This document shows, piece after piece, positions 38,556 through 48,365 of a stretch of 64,000 bases of DNA. The stretch covers positions 41,178,301 to 41,242,300 of the forward strand of contig OX463855.1 of assembly GCA_949825065.1 (NCBI GenBank), written 5' to 3'. The stretch's first letter is position 1. Each line of letters begins with the position of its first letter. This stretch comes from Odontocerum albicorne (taxonomy: Eukaryota > Arthropoda > Insecta > Trichoptera > Odontoceridae). The notes under the pieces are model-generated. The model did not search any database. It was given only the letters and a program-made list of their open reading frames with translations, and was not told where the DNA came from. Made by a program: the position numbers and the translations under genes.

Positions 38556-41500
38556 TTAATAATAATTCATGTCCTGTTCCCTCTTCTTGCTGTTCAAAAT
38601 AGTCTCCAGCTCTTGATATATTCTTTGCAAGCACTGAAGTCGCGGTTTTGTTTCCTAAAAAAAATAATAATGTAAGTTAATAATTAACGATAAATAGATA
38701 TGATGTAAGTGCTAATTAACCTACAATTCGTCTTCAGACTAAATGTTGAGGAATCAAAAAATACAACAGATAAAAATATTATTTACATTTTTAACCTCAT
38801 CTGTTGCCCAGAAATATGATAAGAATGTATCATCGTTGAATATTTACCATGAACAGTGGTATAAGTGATGTCTTCTTTGATTCATCCTTCACAACCATTG
38901 TTAGGACATAAATTATCCTTTGCTAGAAAAAAAAAATAGTTTAAAATAAAAACAGAAGATGATTTATGCATTGAGAAAGCAGAAACAACACACCGCATAA
39001 GAGCTAATGTTCAGTTATGTTATATGATTGTCTTCATCGGGTTATCATGTTTTGGTTTCACAAATTCAAAATTGTCACACAGGTTAAAGATTTCGTTAGT
39101 CAAAGTTGACACAGTGAATTAAATGGCTTTTCATGTAGATCACTTTGTTTGACATGAGGTAGAAATAAAAAGTTGACACAGTGAATTAAATGGCTTTTCA
39201 TGTAGATCACTTTGACATGAGGTAGAAATAAAAAGTTGACACAGTGAATTAAATGGCTTTTCATGTAGATCACTTTGACATGAGGTAGAAATAAAAAGTT
39301 GACACAGTGAAGTAAATGGCTTTTCATGTAGATCACTTTGACATGAGGTAGAAATAAAAAGTTGACACAGTGAATTAAATGGCTTTTCATGTAGATCACT
39401 TTGTTTGACATGAGGTAGAAATAAAAAGTTGACACAGTGAATTAAATGGCTTTTCATGTAGATCACTTTGACATGAGATAAAAATAAAAAAAATCTTTGC
39501 AGTTCTTAGCAAGTTGATGAAGATATTTAACGAAAATTCATATTTTTCGTGGGATATAAATAGATTTTACTCAAAATTTGAAAAAAATAATATTGACTCT
39601 GAACCGGCTGGAATGGACTAAAAAATTCACGTAGATCAGGTTACCAACAGGTCACATTCTCATTTTAAAGGTTAAAACATCGATGCACAAGCCAGCCGAA
39701 TTTTGAATAAAGCACATTGTGATAATGTTAAGAATCAAAGGCTCTCAAGGACGGACAGACTTCTAATTCATGTTAGATGACAGTCAATAAACTAACACTG
39801 GAAAACTTTGCAAAATATTGTGAGGTTATCCGTAAAAAAATTGACGGATTATCATCTAATGTTAATGTGATCAAAGAACAGTTGTGCATATTTTTTAATG
39901 TTAAACAAATTGGCATTTTTATATAGTGCTGTTTAGAGAGAAAACTATTCTTAAGCACGCTCTAACTCAAGATTAGATCCCGCTGTTATTGAATAAATCA
40001 TGTCTGACAGCTATAGCAACACCAGAGTAAACACTTTCGTTGTATACAATACACTCTTATGGGAGTATTGCCATTGCAATCTCTTCCGACCAGCCAGAAA
40101 GATTTTTATGACGCCTTAAGTGAAAACAAATCTGAAAACTTAATTTTTTAAATTTTGGTTCCAATACGCATCGAACCAGCAACCTACATGTTAGAATACA
40201 GGCGTGTTATCAACTATGCCACGGAGATCATCATGGAGGTTTTATCAGATGTTTTGAACTACTAATATTTTATAGTAGTTAATTTGTATTATACCTATAT
40301 GTTCAGCAATTCTTAAAAATACCACAGTCATTCCCGATCCCCTCTTTTCTTCTGATTTTAAACTGTTCCTTAAGAGAAAAATCTGTTTGGAAGAGTTGTT
40401 TTGACATGAACCAGGTTATTCAGATAGAATCACAACAGGTGATCAACATGTCATACTAAAGTATTCCTGGTATTGATGAATTTATGAAAAGTCCACTAGG
40501 ATAAAAGTGTCCTTGTCGTCACTCACTTAAAACCACCACGGCATAAATCGCTTTCCAAGTGAGGGGATCTTTGACTACAAGCTCCAGCAACGACGATGAA
40601 TTTCTTTTTTTGCAGTATTTATAATATAATCAAACTATTGATTTATATAGTATCATCAGTGGCTGTGGTATAGTGGTTAAAATTCAGGCTACACAAGCTG
40701 GATTCACTTTCAGACTGGTTAAACTTTTAGAACATTTTATATCGGAATTTATGTATTGCTGTAGTTTAATTGCTATTCATTGTAAATTCTTATTGCACTA
40801 AGCATTATCACAATACAAAATCTGCCTAACGAAAGGCTGCAGTAAATTAATACCTGCCGATCCTCAACATTGTACTGGAAATTTAACTCTGTGCAAACTG
40901 AATTTTGAGTTTGAGCTGTGAAAACTGTACTTCACGAAGTGCAATAGCTTGTACACACTAAACCAATACACGTACAGATGTCTCACATAAGTAAATGGTT
41001 TCGCATTTATTTTTATTAAAATTGTCTAAATATAATTTAGCAAAAATTTTAAATTCATAATGCTGAAATTCACCATGGTAGAAATTATTGAACTTATAGA
41101 AATGAGGTACACAAATAAAGAATAAGTATTACCATGTGGATCACTTCATTAATAATAAAGTCATCTATGTCTTGCCAATGTGTAAAAATATTCTTCTTCA
41201 CTTTCAGACCATATTCTGTTGTATACTGCACTCCAACAAATGGAATCATTAGAACTTTTTCTAAAACAAAAATAAATTTAAATTTTTCAATTTTCGAAAC
41301 TTTATTTGCGAGTATTCAAAGATATTTATAAAGTCGAAACAGAACTACACCCTACCCGGCGATAAGTAATACACCCGGCGGTAAGTAAGTACTACTACCC
41401 GGCGGTAAGTAATACACATCGGGCTTAACCCTTCCCTTACGGTGATAAAATTGAAACGCGCGCTCCGGTGTTGGGTAGTGAGTACGCGATAAAAAATTAG

Positions 41501-42575
41501 CGATTTTAAATCGGAAAAATAAGAACATTCATAGATAATCCCCTTAATTAATTATAATTGAAGTTAAAAATTATAATAATTGAGATTTATTTGCTGAAAA
41601 CATTAAAAAACTATCTGGCAACGCTCACGGAACGGGCGTAGATCTAGTCTCTTGCTAATTGAGACAATTGAGCTCCTCGCTATTCAGTGAAGTATGCAAA
41701 AGTGAGATGCAAATATAGTGTCGCGCTTCCCGCATACTTTTCACCTATCGTCAAGACCCAAGATCGAGGCACTCACAGCGTTTAAATGCGAATTTGTTTC
41801 CGATATTCACGAAACACTTACGATGTAGTCGATAGATTCTGATTAATATTAATATTATTTTTTAAATCAATGCGTAAATATATTATGGAGGAATACCTAG
41901 AATCTTAACCTTGTATTTAATATATTTATAGAGATATTGATGGTTATTTGAAGCAACGTGTAGAAGATACCCAACACAGGGAAGGAAAGGTTAAGAAAGA
42001 GACTGTCGGCTAACTTCGGCTTTGTAGAGCGTCGTCTCTGTCGCACGATGTACTAACAGTCCGGTATCTACAATGACATCGACGACGCTATACAAAGCCG
42101 AAGTTAGCCGATTATGGCCGACAGAGTCTTTCTTAAGCCCGATGTGTACTACTTACCGCCGGGTACTGTATGTCAAGATAGGAAAGTCTGGCGTTATGTT
42201 ATCTCTGCCTATTCCAACAGGGATATGGAGTGATGTACGTGTCAGTGCTACAATTTTAAAGAAGTTTTAACAAAAGTCAACAAAACCACGGAGTTATTTT
42301 TTACCTTTTTTAACCTTAAATAATTCTTCAAGTACAACCACTGCTAGAAGAAACACGGATAATATTGGATAACAAAGCTTGTATGGATTTATGATACTTA
42401 TAATTGCCATTATTATAATTGCAATTAAAACGAAAATATTGCAATATATACTGACAGTTTCATGTTTGAAATTAACCACAAATTGACACCCATCGCTTGT
42501 TTTGCCGATTCTTGTATAAGACAGTAACACTAATCTTGCGTTAATATTTTCAAACTCCTCGTGGGTGTTGCGCAT
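38556..42575 (-). CDS. PIGH: Phosphatidylinositol N-acetylglucosaminyltransferase subunit H homolog, 4 exons
   Basis: Exons (minus strand) are 42575-42305, 41260-41133, 38922-38848 and 38654-38556. All have GT/AG ends and add up to 573 nt, giving 190 residues (human PIGH is 188). Residues about 42-62 and 68-84 form two hydrophobic segments, the membrane hairpin of the family. The cytosolic domain follows, with VGVQYTTEYGLK, DIDDFIINEVIHM, QRIIYVLTMVVKD and the C-terminal KPRLQCLQRIYQELETIL, which line up with the PIG-H domain. The protein is a non-catalytic subunit of the PIGA complex that adds GlcNAc to phosphatidylinositol on the cytosolic ER face, the first step of GPI-anchor synthesis. 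The first in-frame ATG after an upstream stop was chosen as start. Intron 1 contains a nested MITE pair; intron 2 a 63-bp array and SINE heads. Confidence 0.93.
39104..39490 (+). repeat. Tandem array, 6 units of 63-67 bp
   Basis: The units begin AGTTGACACAGTGAATTAAA. The first and fifth are 67 bp (CTTTGTTTGACATG) and the rest 63 bp (CTTTGACATG). Because 63 is a multiple of three, long open frames run through it on the minus strand; these are artefacts of the repeat. PIGH intron 2. Confidence 0.92.
39491..40157. other. PIGH intron 2, unassigned
   Basis: No recognisable family or coding frame. Confidence 0.4.
40158..40232 (-). repeat. tRNA-derived SINE head
   Basis: The minus strand reads CTCCGTGGCATAGTTGATAA...GGTTGCTGGTTCGATGC, with an A-box-like TGGCATAGTTGA (40221-40210) and a B-box-like GGTTCGATGC (40177-40168). 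The acceptor stem is not intact, so this is a SINE head and not a tRNA gene. Confidence 0.5.
40655..40735 (+). repeat. Possible tRNA-derived SINE head
   Basis: GGCTGTGGTATAGTGGTTAA resembles an A box region and GGATTCACT a poor B box. Weak. Confidence 0.3.
41396..42165. mobile_element. Foldback MITE Y, split by T1 MITE copy 4
   Basis: The ends are TACCCGGCGGTAAGTAATAC and the inverted copy ending GCCGGGTA at 42165. Arms of about 90-100 bp (ACATCGGGCTTAAGAAAGA...GGCTAACTTCGGCTTTGTA) mirror each other. In the left arm the TTAA of GGGCTTAAG is duplicated around a 562-bp insertion; in the right arm (42132-42137 region) it is uninterrupted. The end motif is tandemly repeated just outside, at 41353-41395. 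Confidence 0.8.
41429..41990 (+). mobile_element. T1 MITE, copy 4, nested in Y
   Basis: 562 bp with exact TTAA duplications (41425-41428, 41991-41994). The ends are CCCTTCCCTTACGG and ACACAGGGAAGGAAAGG. The interior is more diverged than in the other T1 copies. Confidence 0.8.
42166..42250 (+). mobile_element. Non-LTR N1 3' end scrap
   Basis: TTATCTCTGCCTATTCCAAC followed by AGGGATATGGAGTGATGTA is the family's 3' terminus. Lies in PIGH intron 1. Confidence 0.45.
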
Positions 42576-42742
42576 ATTTTCATATAACCGAATGGAATTT
42601 TTTATTTCAGAACTCGAAATATCGACTTTTTAACGCCGCAACAAAAAAATAGCCTGTTCTCACACCGCTATACAAATTATAATAGCATTTGTTTTGACGT
42701 TTGACAGACTGTGACATTATGTTTCTTATTTAATAACAATTT

Positions 42743-42886
42743 ATGGCTTGGAAATATAACTCTTATTGCCAAGTTCGTACTTTTCACCCACTACGAAGAG
42801 TTTACTTCTTTCTGTCAATTGGCGACGAGCCTTCTCGGTGGGAAAAACAACGTCTCCAAGCAATTTATAAAATGCTTCAACAATAA
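42743..42886 (+). other. Unassigned 47-codon ORF divergent from PIGH
   Basis: ATG at 42743, 168 bp upstream of the PIGH start on the opposite strand, reads MAWKYNSYCQVRTFHPLRRV...EKQRLQAIYKMLQQ and stop. The composition looks protein-like, but I do not recognise it. No splice structure is evident, and the opposite strand is also open. It could be the first part of a divergent gene sharing the PIGH promoter, or chance. Confidence 0.2.
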
Positions 42887-43103
42887 TACCATCCAGGAAG
42901 GAGACAAATACGATATCTCTGCAAAAACAAAAGTCAACCACTCAACGCGAAAAAAAATGAATTTTTAAAACTCCAGCGAAAACATCATTCCGTCCCAACG
43001 ATAGGCACCCCGCCACTCCTCGCAAAATACGACAGATACTTCGGTGTTTTAGTCACGAAAAATATTTGTTGTATATTTTTACATTTGGAATCGGTCAATA
43101 ATA

Positions 43104-44564
43104 GTGGGTAAAGCCCCCGGCCCCGATAAAATCAATAATCTCACCTTGAAAAAACTTCCGAAAAAAGCCATTTACGCCCTTACCGCCATTTACAATGCCT
43201 GCCTTCGACATAAATTCTTTCCAACCCCATTCAAAAACGCCGACGTCATCATGTTCCCTAAACCGGGTAAAAGCCACGTTATCCCTGAAAATTACAGACC
43301 GATCAGTCTGCTCCCGACTCTAGGTAAAGTGCTCGAAAAATTAATCCTAGAACGTCTCTCGTTAGAAACTTACTCACGTAACATCATCCCAGATTCGCAA
43401 CACGGATTTAGGCCATTACACTCTACCAACCATCAGCTTCTTCGCGTTGTAGAACACATCATCAAATACTTCAGCTCCAAAGGCCTCACGACCCTCCTTT
43501 CACTAGACGTGGCGAAAGCCTTCGACACAGTCTGGCTCAACGGACTCATATTCAAACTGCACAAGTCAGGTATTCCCCTCAGACTAGTGCAAATCATCGC
43601 ATCATTCCTTGAAAATCGCTCCTTCTCCGTCAAAATAGACGGTATAAACTCATCCCCTCGCCCCATTCTGGCAGGTGTGCCCCAAGGTGCACTGTTGTCC
43701 CCTATCCTGTATAACATATACACGAGCGATATGCCCCAATTTTCACGTACAAATTGTATCACCGCGCAATACGCTGACGACACAGCCTTTCTCTCTTCAT
43801 CGAAATATGAGTCCGTATCCCACAACAGACTGCAAGACTTCATTCTCATTCTGGAGCACTGGTGCACCAAATGGAAGATCAAAATAAATCCCACCAAAAG
43901 CACAGCAGTCCGCTTCTCACGCAGATACATCAAACCCATCAGAACTCTTAAACTCTTCGGCCAGAGCGTCCCATGGTCAAAACACGTAAAATACCTAGGC
44001 CTCACATTAGACAGTAGACTCTCGTGGCATAAACACGCCCTCAATATCAAATCAAAAGCTCACGGAACACTCAAATCATTATTTCCCTTGATCAGTAAAT
44101 ACAGCAAACTTAGCACGCGCACTAAACTCCACCTATATAAAGCGATCGTCAGACCGCAACTGACATACGCCCTTCCGGTCTGGGGCCACGCGAAGAAAAC
44201 AACGCTACATCACATTCAGATCATTCAAAACAAAGCCCTCCGCATAATTTTAAAAGCACCCTACATCGTCCGTAATTCAAGACTCCACGCAGATACCAAA
44301 CTACATACTATCCCCGAACATATGCGCGCTCTGGCCGAAAGGTTCTACAGCTCTATATCCCGTCATCCCAACCCAGTCATAAAAGCCTTAGATAACTACA
44401 ACGCGAACACCAGTTACAGACACACTCGTCCGAAATCAATATTGCGAAACATCCCCCCGACCCCCCCCTCTTTAACTCTAATCATCCCCCCAAATGACCC
44501 CCCGATTGTCACTCTGAACACCCCATCATCGATAATTCCTCCGGCAGACAGTTTACCCCCATAG
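43104..44564 (+). CDS. LINE reverse transcriptase domain (partial ORF2)
   Basis: Uninterrupted frame encoding fingers, palm (LDVAKAFD and YADD supply the metal-binding aspartates) and thumb of a Jockey-clade type reverse transcriptase, plus a C-terminal tail (HMRALAERFYSSISRHPNPV). The first codon seen is GTG inside the domain, so the biological start is lost. It is intact over its whole length, hence a recent insertion. It would reverse-transcribe its own RNA at a nicked target if complete. Confidence 0.88.
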   Translation: MGKAPGPDKINNLTLKKLPKKAIYALTAIYNACLRHKFFPTPFKNADVIMFPKPGKSHVIPENYRPISLLPTLGKVLEKLILERLSLETYSRNIIPDSQHGFRPLHSTNHQLLRVVEHIIKYFSSKGLTTLLSLDVAKAFDTVWLNGLIFKLHKSGIPLRLVQIIASFLENRSFSVKIDGINSSPRPILAGVPQGALLSPILYNIYTSDMPQFSRTNCITAQYADDTAFLSSSKYESVSHNRLQDFILILEHWCTKWKIKINPTKSTAVRFSRRYIKPIRTLKLFGQSVPWSKHVKYLGLTLDSRLSWHKHALNIKSKAHGTLKSLFPLISKYSKLSTRTKLHLYKAIVRPQLTYALPVWGHAKKTTLHHIQIIQNKALRIILKAPYIVRNSRLHADTKLHTIPEHMRALAERFYSSISRHPNPVIKALDNYNANTSYRHTRPKSILRNIPPTPPSLTLIIPPNDPPIVTLNTPSSIIPPADSLPP

Positions 44565-45101
44565 GCAACCGCATTTCTCACCTTCAATAAACATTTCTAC
44601 ACCTTAATATATTTATAAAAGTCACACACATTTCCCCACTCATTTACTTATCTACATATACTATATTCATTCTTATAATTTATTCACAATTCATTTTTTC
44701 ATTTTTTTTTTTTTCACCCATTCAATATAAAACAGTGTGTGACGACACAAATTTATGTATATTTGTATTTAATATTATGTACATATCATCATATTTATAT
44801 ATGTATTTAATCTTTTATAATTTCTCATAATCATTCATAAAATCAAAACAATTACCACAAACCTATCCTTTCCCGATTCCCAAAAAGATCCAAAAATTTC
44901 CAATAAATATCTTAACAGTCAGAACTTATCCGATGAAGGAGTAAGGTGTCCTACCATCGGACCGAAACTCCGAACAAGCTATCCATCACTTGATAATAGT
45001 GGTTAATAGTAAAATCCTGAATTAAAGCTTTCTTAAGAGGAGTTTGTACTCTGAACGGCGCTATATATCATATATTGTCATTATATTATTATTATTATTA
45101 A
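43104..45101 (+). mobile_element. 5'-truncated Jockey-type LINE, copy 1
   Basis: The frame 43104-44564 (486 residues, no ATG at its start, so truncated at the 5' side) is a reverse transcriptase. It shows KAPGPDKINN, PKPGKSHVIPENYRPISLLP, HGFRPLHST, LDVAKAFDTVW, AGVPQGALLSPILYNIY, the catalytic QYADDTAFLS, and the YLGLTLDSRLSW thumb motif. The endonuclease domain and ORF1 are missing. The proline-rich C-terminus and a 500-bp 3' UTR end in an ATT microsatellite (45084-45101). Confidence 0.9.
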
Positions 45102-45392
45102 GGGAGACAACCACTATATCAACTAGACTACGGATATCGACAACGGTCTAACGGGTAGCATGCAGCCCATCAGCAATAACAGCTTTGAAATCACAGATCT
45201 GCAACTGAACGGTAAGCATGGTGTACCGCACAGGGTACAAATGAACTGTAGCTAGGTGCGTTGTTTGCTGCGCAGCGCTCGGAGAATTGAGGTAGCGAAT
45301 TCCAAAGCGTAGATCCAGAAGAAGAAGGTAGCGGGGTGGAGAGATTCCTCTCAGGCAGGTCGGTAGCGGGTCTCAAAGTAAAACACAGTCTC

Positions 45393-47264
45393 GGTCCAAT
45401 GGTAGGACGCCTTACTCCTTCATCGGATAAAGTCTGACTGTTACGATATTTAGGTTGAAATTTTTTGGTTTCTTTTCAGGAATCGGGAAAGGATAAGTTT
45501 GTGAGAAATGTGTTTTTTTTTATGAATTATTATGAGAAATAATAAAACGATTAAATACTTATATAAACGTGATGGTATATAAATAATATTACATACAAAT
45601 ATACATAGATTTGTGGGTTTGCGTCGTCACACACGGTAATATATTGAATGGATGTGAGTGAAAAATAATTAAGGCGAGATGATGGTGAATAAAAAATAAA
45701 ATATGAAATGTAGTATATATAGGTATATGGGGAGATGTGTGTGACTTTTTATAAATATATTAATACGTAAATGTTTATTATGGGAGATACGCGGTTGCCT
45801 ATGGGGGTAAATTGTCTGCCCGTGGTGCTGTCGCTGTCGCGGTGGAGTACGGAGGGGTGTTCAGAGTGACGATCGGAGGGTCGTTTGAGGGGACGTTTAC
45901 GGTTAAAGGGGGGTTCGGAGGGACGTTTTTCAATATTGATTTCGGGTGAGTGTGTCTATATTTAGTGTTCGCGTTGTAGTTTTCTAGGGCTTTTATGACG
46001 GGGTTGGGATGTCTGGATATAAAGCTGTAAAACCTTTCGCATGTGTTCGGGGATAGTTTGCAGTTTGATATCTGCGTGGAGTTTGAATTACGGACTATGT
46101 AGGATGCTTTTAAGATCGTGCGGAGGGCTTTGTTTTGAACGACCTGAATGTGGTTTATCGTTGATTTCTTCGCGTGGACCCAGACCAGAAGGGCGTATGT
46201 CAATTGCGGTCTGACGATCGCTTTGTAGAGATGGAGTTTAGTGCGCGGACTTAATTTACTGATCAAGGGGAATAATGATTTGAGTGTCCCGTGAGCTTTT
46301 GATTTGACATTGTGAGTGTGTTTATACCACGTGAGTCTACTGTCTAAGGTGAGGCCTAAGTATTTCACGTGCTTAGTCCATGGGACGCTCTGGCCGAAGA
46401 GTTTGAGAGTTCTGACGGGTTCGATATATCTGCGTGAGAAGCGGACTGCGGTGCTTTTGGTGGGATTTATTTTAATTCTCCATTCGATGCACCAACGCTC
46501 CAGAATAGGAATGAAGTCTTGCAGTCTGTCGTGGGAATCGGACTCGTGTTTCGATGAAGAGAGAAAGGCTGTGTCGTCTGCGTATTGCGCGGTGATACAC
46601 TGTGTGCTTGAAAATTGGGGCATATCGCTCGTGTATATGTTGTACAGGATAGGGGACAGCAGTGCACTTTGGGGCACCCTTGCCTGAATGGGGCGTGGGG
46701 AGGAGTTTAAGCCGTCTGTTTTGACGGAGAAGGAACGATTTTCTAGGAACGATGCGATGATTTGCACTAGTCTAAGGGGAATACCCGTCTTGTGCAGCTT
46801 GTATACGAGTCCGTTGTGCCAGACTGTGTCGAAGGCTTTCGCCACGTCTAGTGAAAGGAGGGTCGTGAGGCCTTTGGCTCTGAAGGATTTGATGATGTGT
46901 TCTACAACGCGAAGAAGCTGATGGTTGATCGAGTGCAACGGCATAAATCCGTGTAGCGATTCTGGAATGACGTTGCGCGAGTATGTTTCTGTCGAGAGAC
47001 GGTCGAGGATTAATCTTTCGAGCACTTTACCTAGAGTCGAGAGCAGGCTGATCGGTCTGTGATTTTCGGGGATAGCGTGACTTTTACCCAGTTTGGGGAA
47101 CATGATGACGTCGGCGTTTTTGAATGGGGTTGGGAATAATTTGTGTCGAAAGCATGCATTGAAGATGGCGGTAAGGGCGTAAATGGTTTTTTTCGGGAGT
47201 TTCTTTAGGGTAAGGTTATTGATTTTATCGGGGCCGGGGGCTTTTATTTTCCATAAAAAGGGAC
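45393..47264 (-). mobile_element. 5'-truncated Jockey-type LINE, copy 2, inside an LTR
   Basis: The frame 47301-45799 (500 codons) starts in LTR sequence (MGACDDRPTDKEGPFLWK) and runs directly into IKAPGPDKINN, so the LTR supplies an ATG to the truncated ORF2. LDVAKAFDTVW, QYADDTAFLS and YLGLTLDSRLTW are present. GVPQGA is changed to RVPQSA, and a segment near the C-terminus is missing relative to copy 1. The 3' UTR matches copy 1 up to GTCCTACCAT and then enters the LTR. Copies 1 and 2 are tail to tail. Confidence 0.85.
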
Positions 47265-47301
47265 CTTCCTTATCGGTCGGTCGGTCATCACAAGCGCCCA
47301 T
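45799..47301 (-). CDS. LINE reverse transcriptase frame fused to an LTR-derived start
   Basis: 500 codons with ATG at 47301. The first about 18 residues are encoded by the antisense-inserted LTR and the rest is the reverse transcriptase from its first conserved block. The YADD catalytic box is intact; the PQG motif has become PQS. The fusion is a consequence of insertion, and no function is implied. Confidence 0.8.
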   Translation of the reverse strand: MGACDDRPTDKEGPFLWKIKAPGPDKINNLTLKKLPKKTIYALTAIFNACFRHKLFPTPFKNADVIMFPKLGKSHAIPENHRPISLLSTLGKVLERLILDRLSTETYSRNVIPESLHGFMPLHSINHQLLRVVEHIIKSFRAKGLTTLLSLDVAKAFDTVWHNGLVYKLHKTGIPLRLVQIIASFLENRSFSVKTDGLNSSPRPIQARVPQSALLSPILYNIYTSDMPQFSSTQCITAQYADDTAFLSSSKHESDSHDRLQDFIPILERWCIEWRIKINPTKSTAVRFSRRYIEPVRTLKLFGQSVPWTKHVKYLGLTLDSRLTWYKHTHNVKSKAHGTLKSLFPLISKLSPRTKLHLYKAIVRPQLTYALLVWVHAKKSTINHIQVVQNKALRTILKASYIVRNSNSTQISNCKLSPNTCERFYSFISRHPNPVIKALENYNANTKYRHTHPKSILKNVPPNPPLTVNVPSNDPPIVTLNTPPYSTATATAPRADNLPP

Positions 47302-47867
47302 TTCCCGCGAAATACAACAACTTTCGGGGTTTCGAGCACTGCTTAAACCGACCGGCCCATGGCCTACTCATGACGCCCCGCCCGCAAGTCTTTTATTTCC
47401 CTTGCGGTGGCGAACACGATCGGGGTCAAACAAACATATATTTTACAAGAACATTTCAAATACAAGGATTTACATTATATATTCAAATCTTAGTCTACGC
47501 ATGTCCATCATATCAAAGGTTTATAAAACATGAAAGTTTCATCAATTTCCAAATACAGATCTACACATACAAGTCTATCAAAGTATATTTCAAGGCGTGA
47601 CGCACACGTCCAATATACATGGAATGGCTGTGTCAAGACTCGAAATAATCAAACAGGCTTTAAATTGAATTATCTCTTAATTTTGATAAATTTCCAATAC
47701 TTAAAGATTTTACTCGCAAAATTCTGGCTATTTTCGGATTGACCTATATGAATTTATATATTATATATAGTAGATTATTTAGAGTATATACCGACTGTAC
47801 ATTAACACTGGATTTTCAACTGTATAACTGCAAAGCACTGTCATCTAAGCAGTCATCAGGGGCCCCA

Positions 47868-48045
47868 ATAATAACAAAATTCAGTATTGTTTGCGCTTCC
47901 CTGATGATGAGGTGAAAGCCTTGAAACCGACAGGGTAATACCGTTACATAAAGTGAAATTAACAGTGTTTAATAAAACAAATTACAATATCTTTAAACCT
48001 CTACAATGTTAATGCCTTAACTATAAATAATATATAGTTTATCAA
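47868..48045 (+). mobile_element. Penelope-like terminal block with hammerhead-like core
   Basis: GCGCTTCCCTGATGATGAGG then GAAAGCCTTGAAACCGACAG and GTGTTTAATAAAACAAATTA. CTGATGA at 47901-47907, GAAA at 47923-47926. The stem II hairpin has a G-U pair in place of A-U (GAGGT/GCCTT). Confidence 0.6.
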
Positions 48046-48365
48046 ATATGTTTTGAGACTTTTGCGGTTTTTCGTATCAGTCATATAAGGTATTTAGGAG
48101 TGTTGTACCGCGAAGTTTGGCTTATGATGCCAATGTTTTGAAAACGTTACAGTTTTCTTCTTCACTTAATCATAAGTGGATGCGCGCCGGATACCACTTA
48201 GCCTATAGCAAAGTCTCAACCGTAACGTGAGCGAATGGTTCTGTCCCACCACGGGAGAACAAGTGCGCAAAGTCCATAAAGGTTCAAGTTGTTGTTCATT
48301 TTCATTTTGTAGCCGCTTCGATTTGATTATGAGGTAACATACTGATGTGAGGTGAAAACGTCGAC
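48046..48365. other. Unassigned
   Basis: Spacer between the Penelope-like terminus and the satellite. No ORF or family recognised. Confidence 0.35.

Larger units (their letters stand above)
45222..47619 (-). mobile_element. LTR of family X, split by a LINE
   Basis: The 5' part lies at 47619-47265 and the 3' part at 45392-45222 (minus strand). Both match the solo LTR at 30135-30746 in order, for example TATTTCGCGGGAAATGGGCG near 47310 and CTGAGAGGAATCTCTCC near 45340. About 40 bp of LTR is lost at the insertion point. CATGG flanks the 3' end (45217-45221) and nearly recurs after the 5' end. Confidence 0.75.

Noticed and set aside
39100..39466. Two overlapping minus-strand frames of 108-111 codons
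   Set aside because: They run through a 63-bp tandem array whose length is a multiple of three; artefacts.
43433..44050. 205-codon minus-strand frame in LINE copy 1
   Set aside because: Antisense shadow of the reverse transcriptase; no independent motif.
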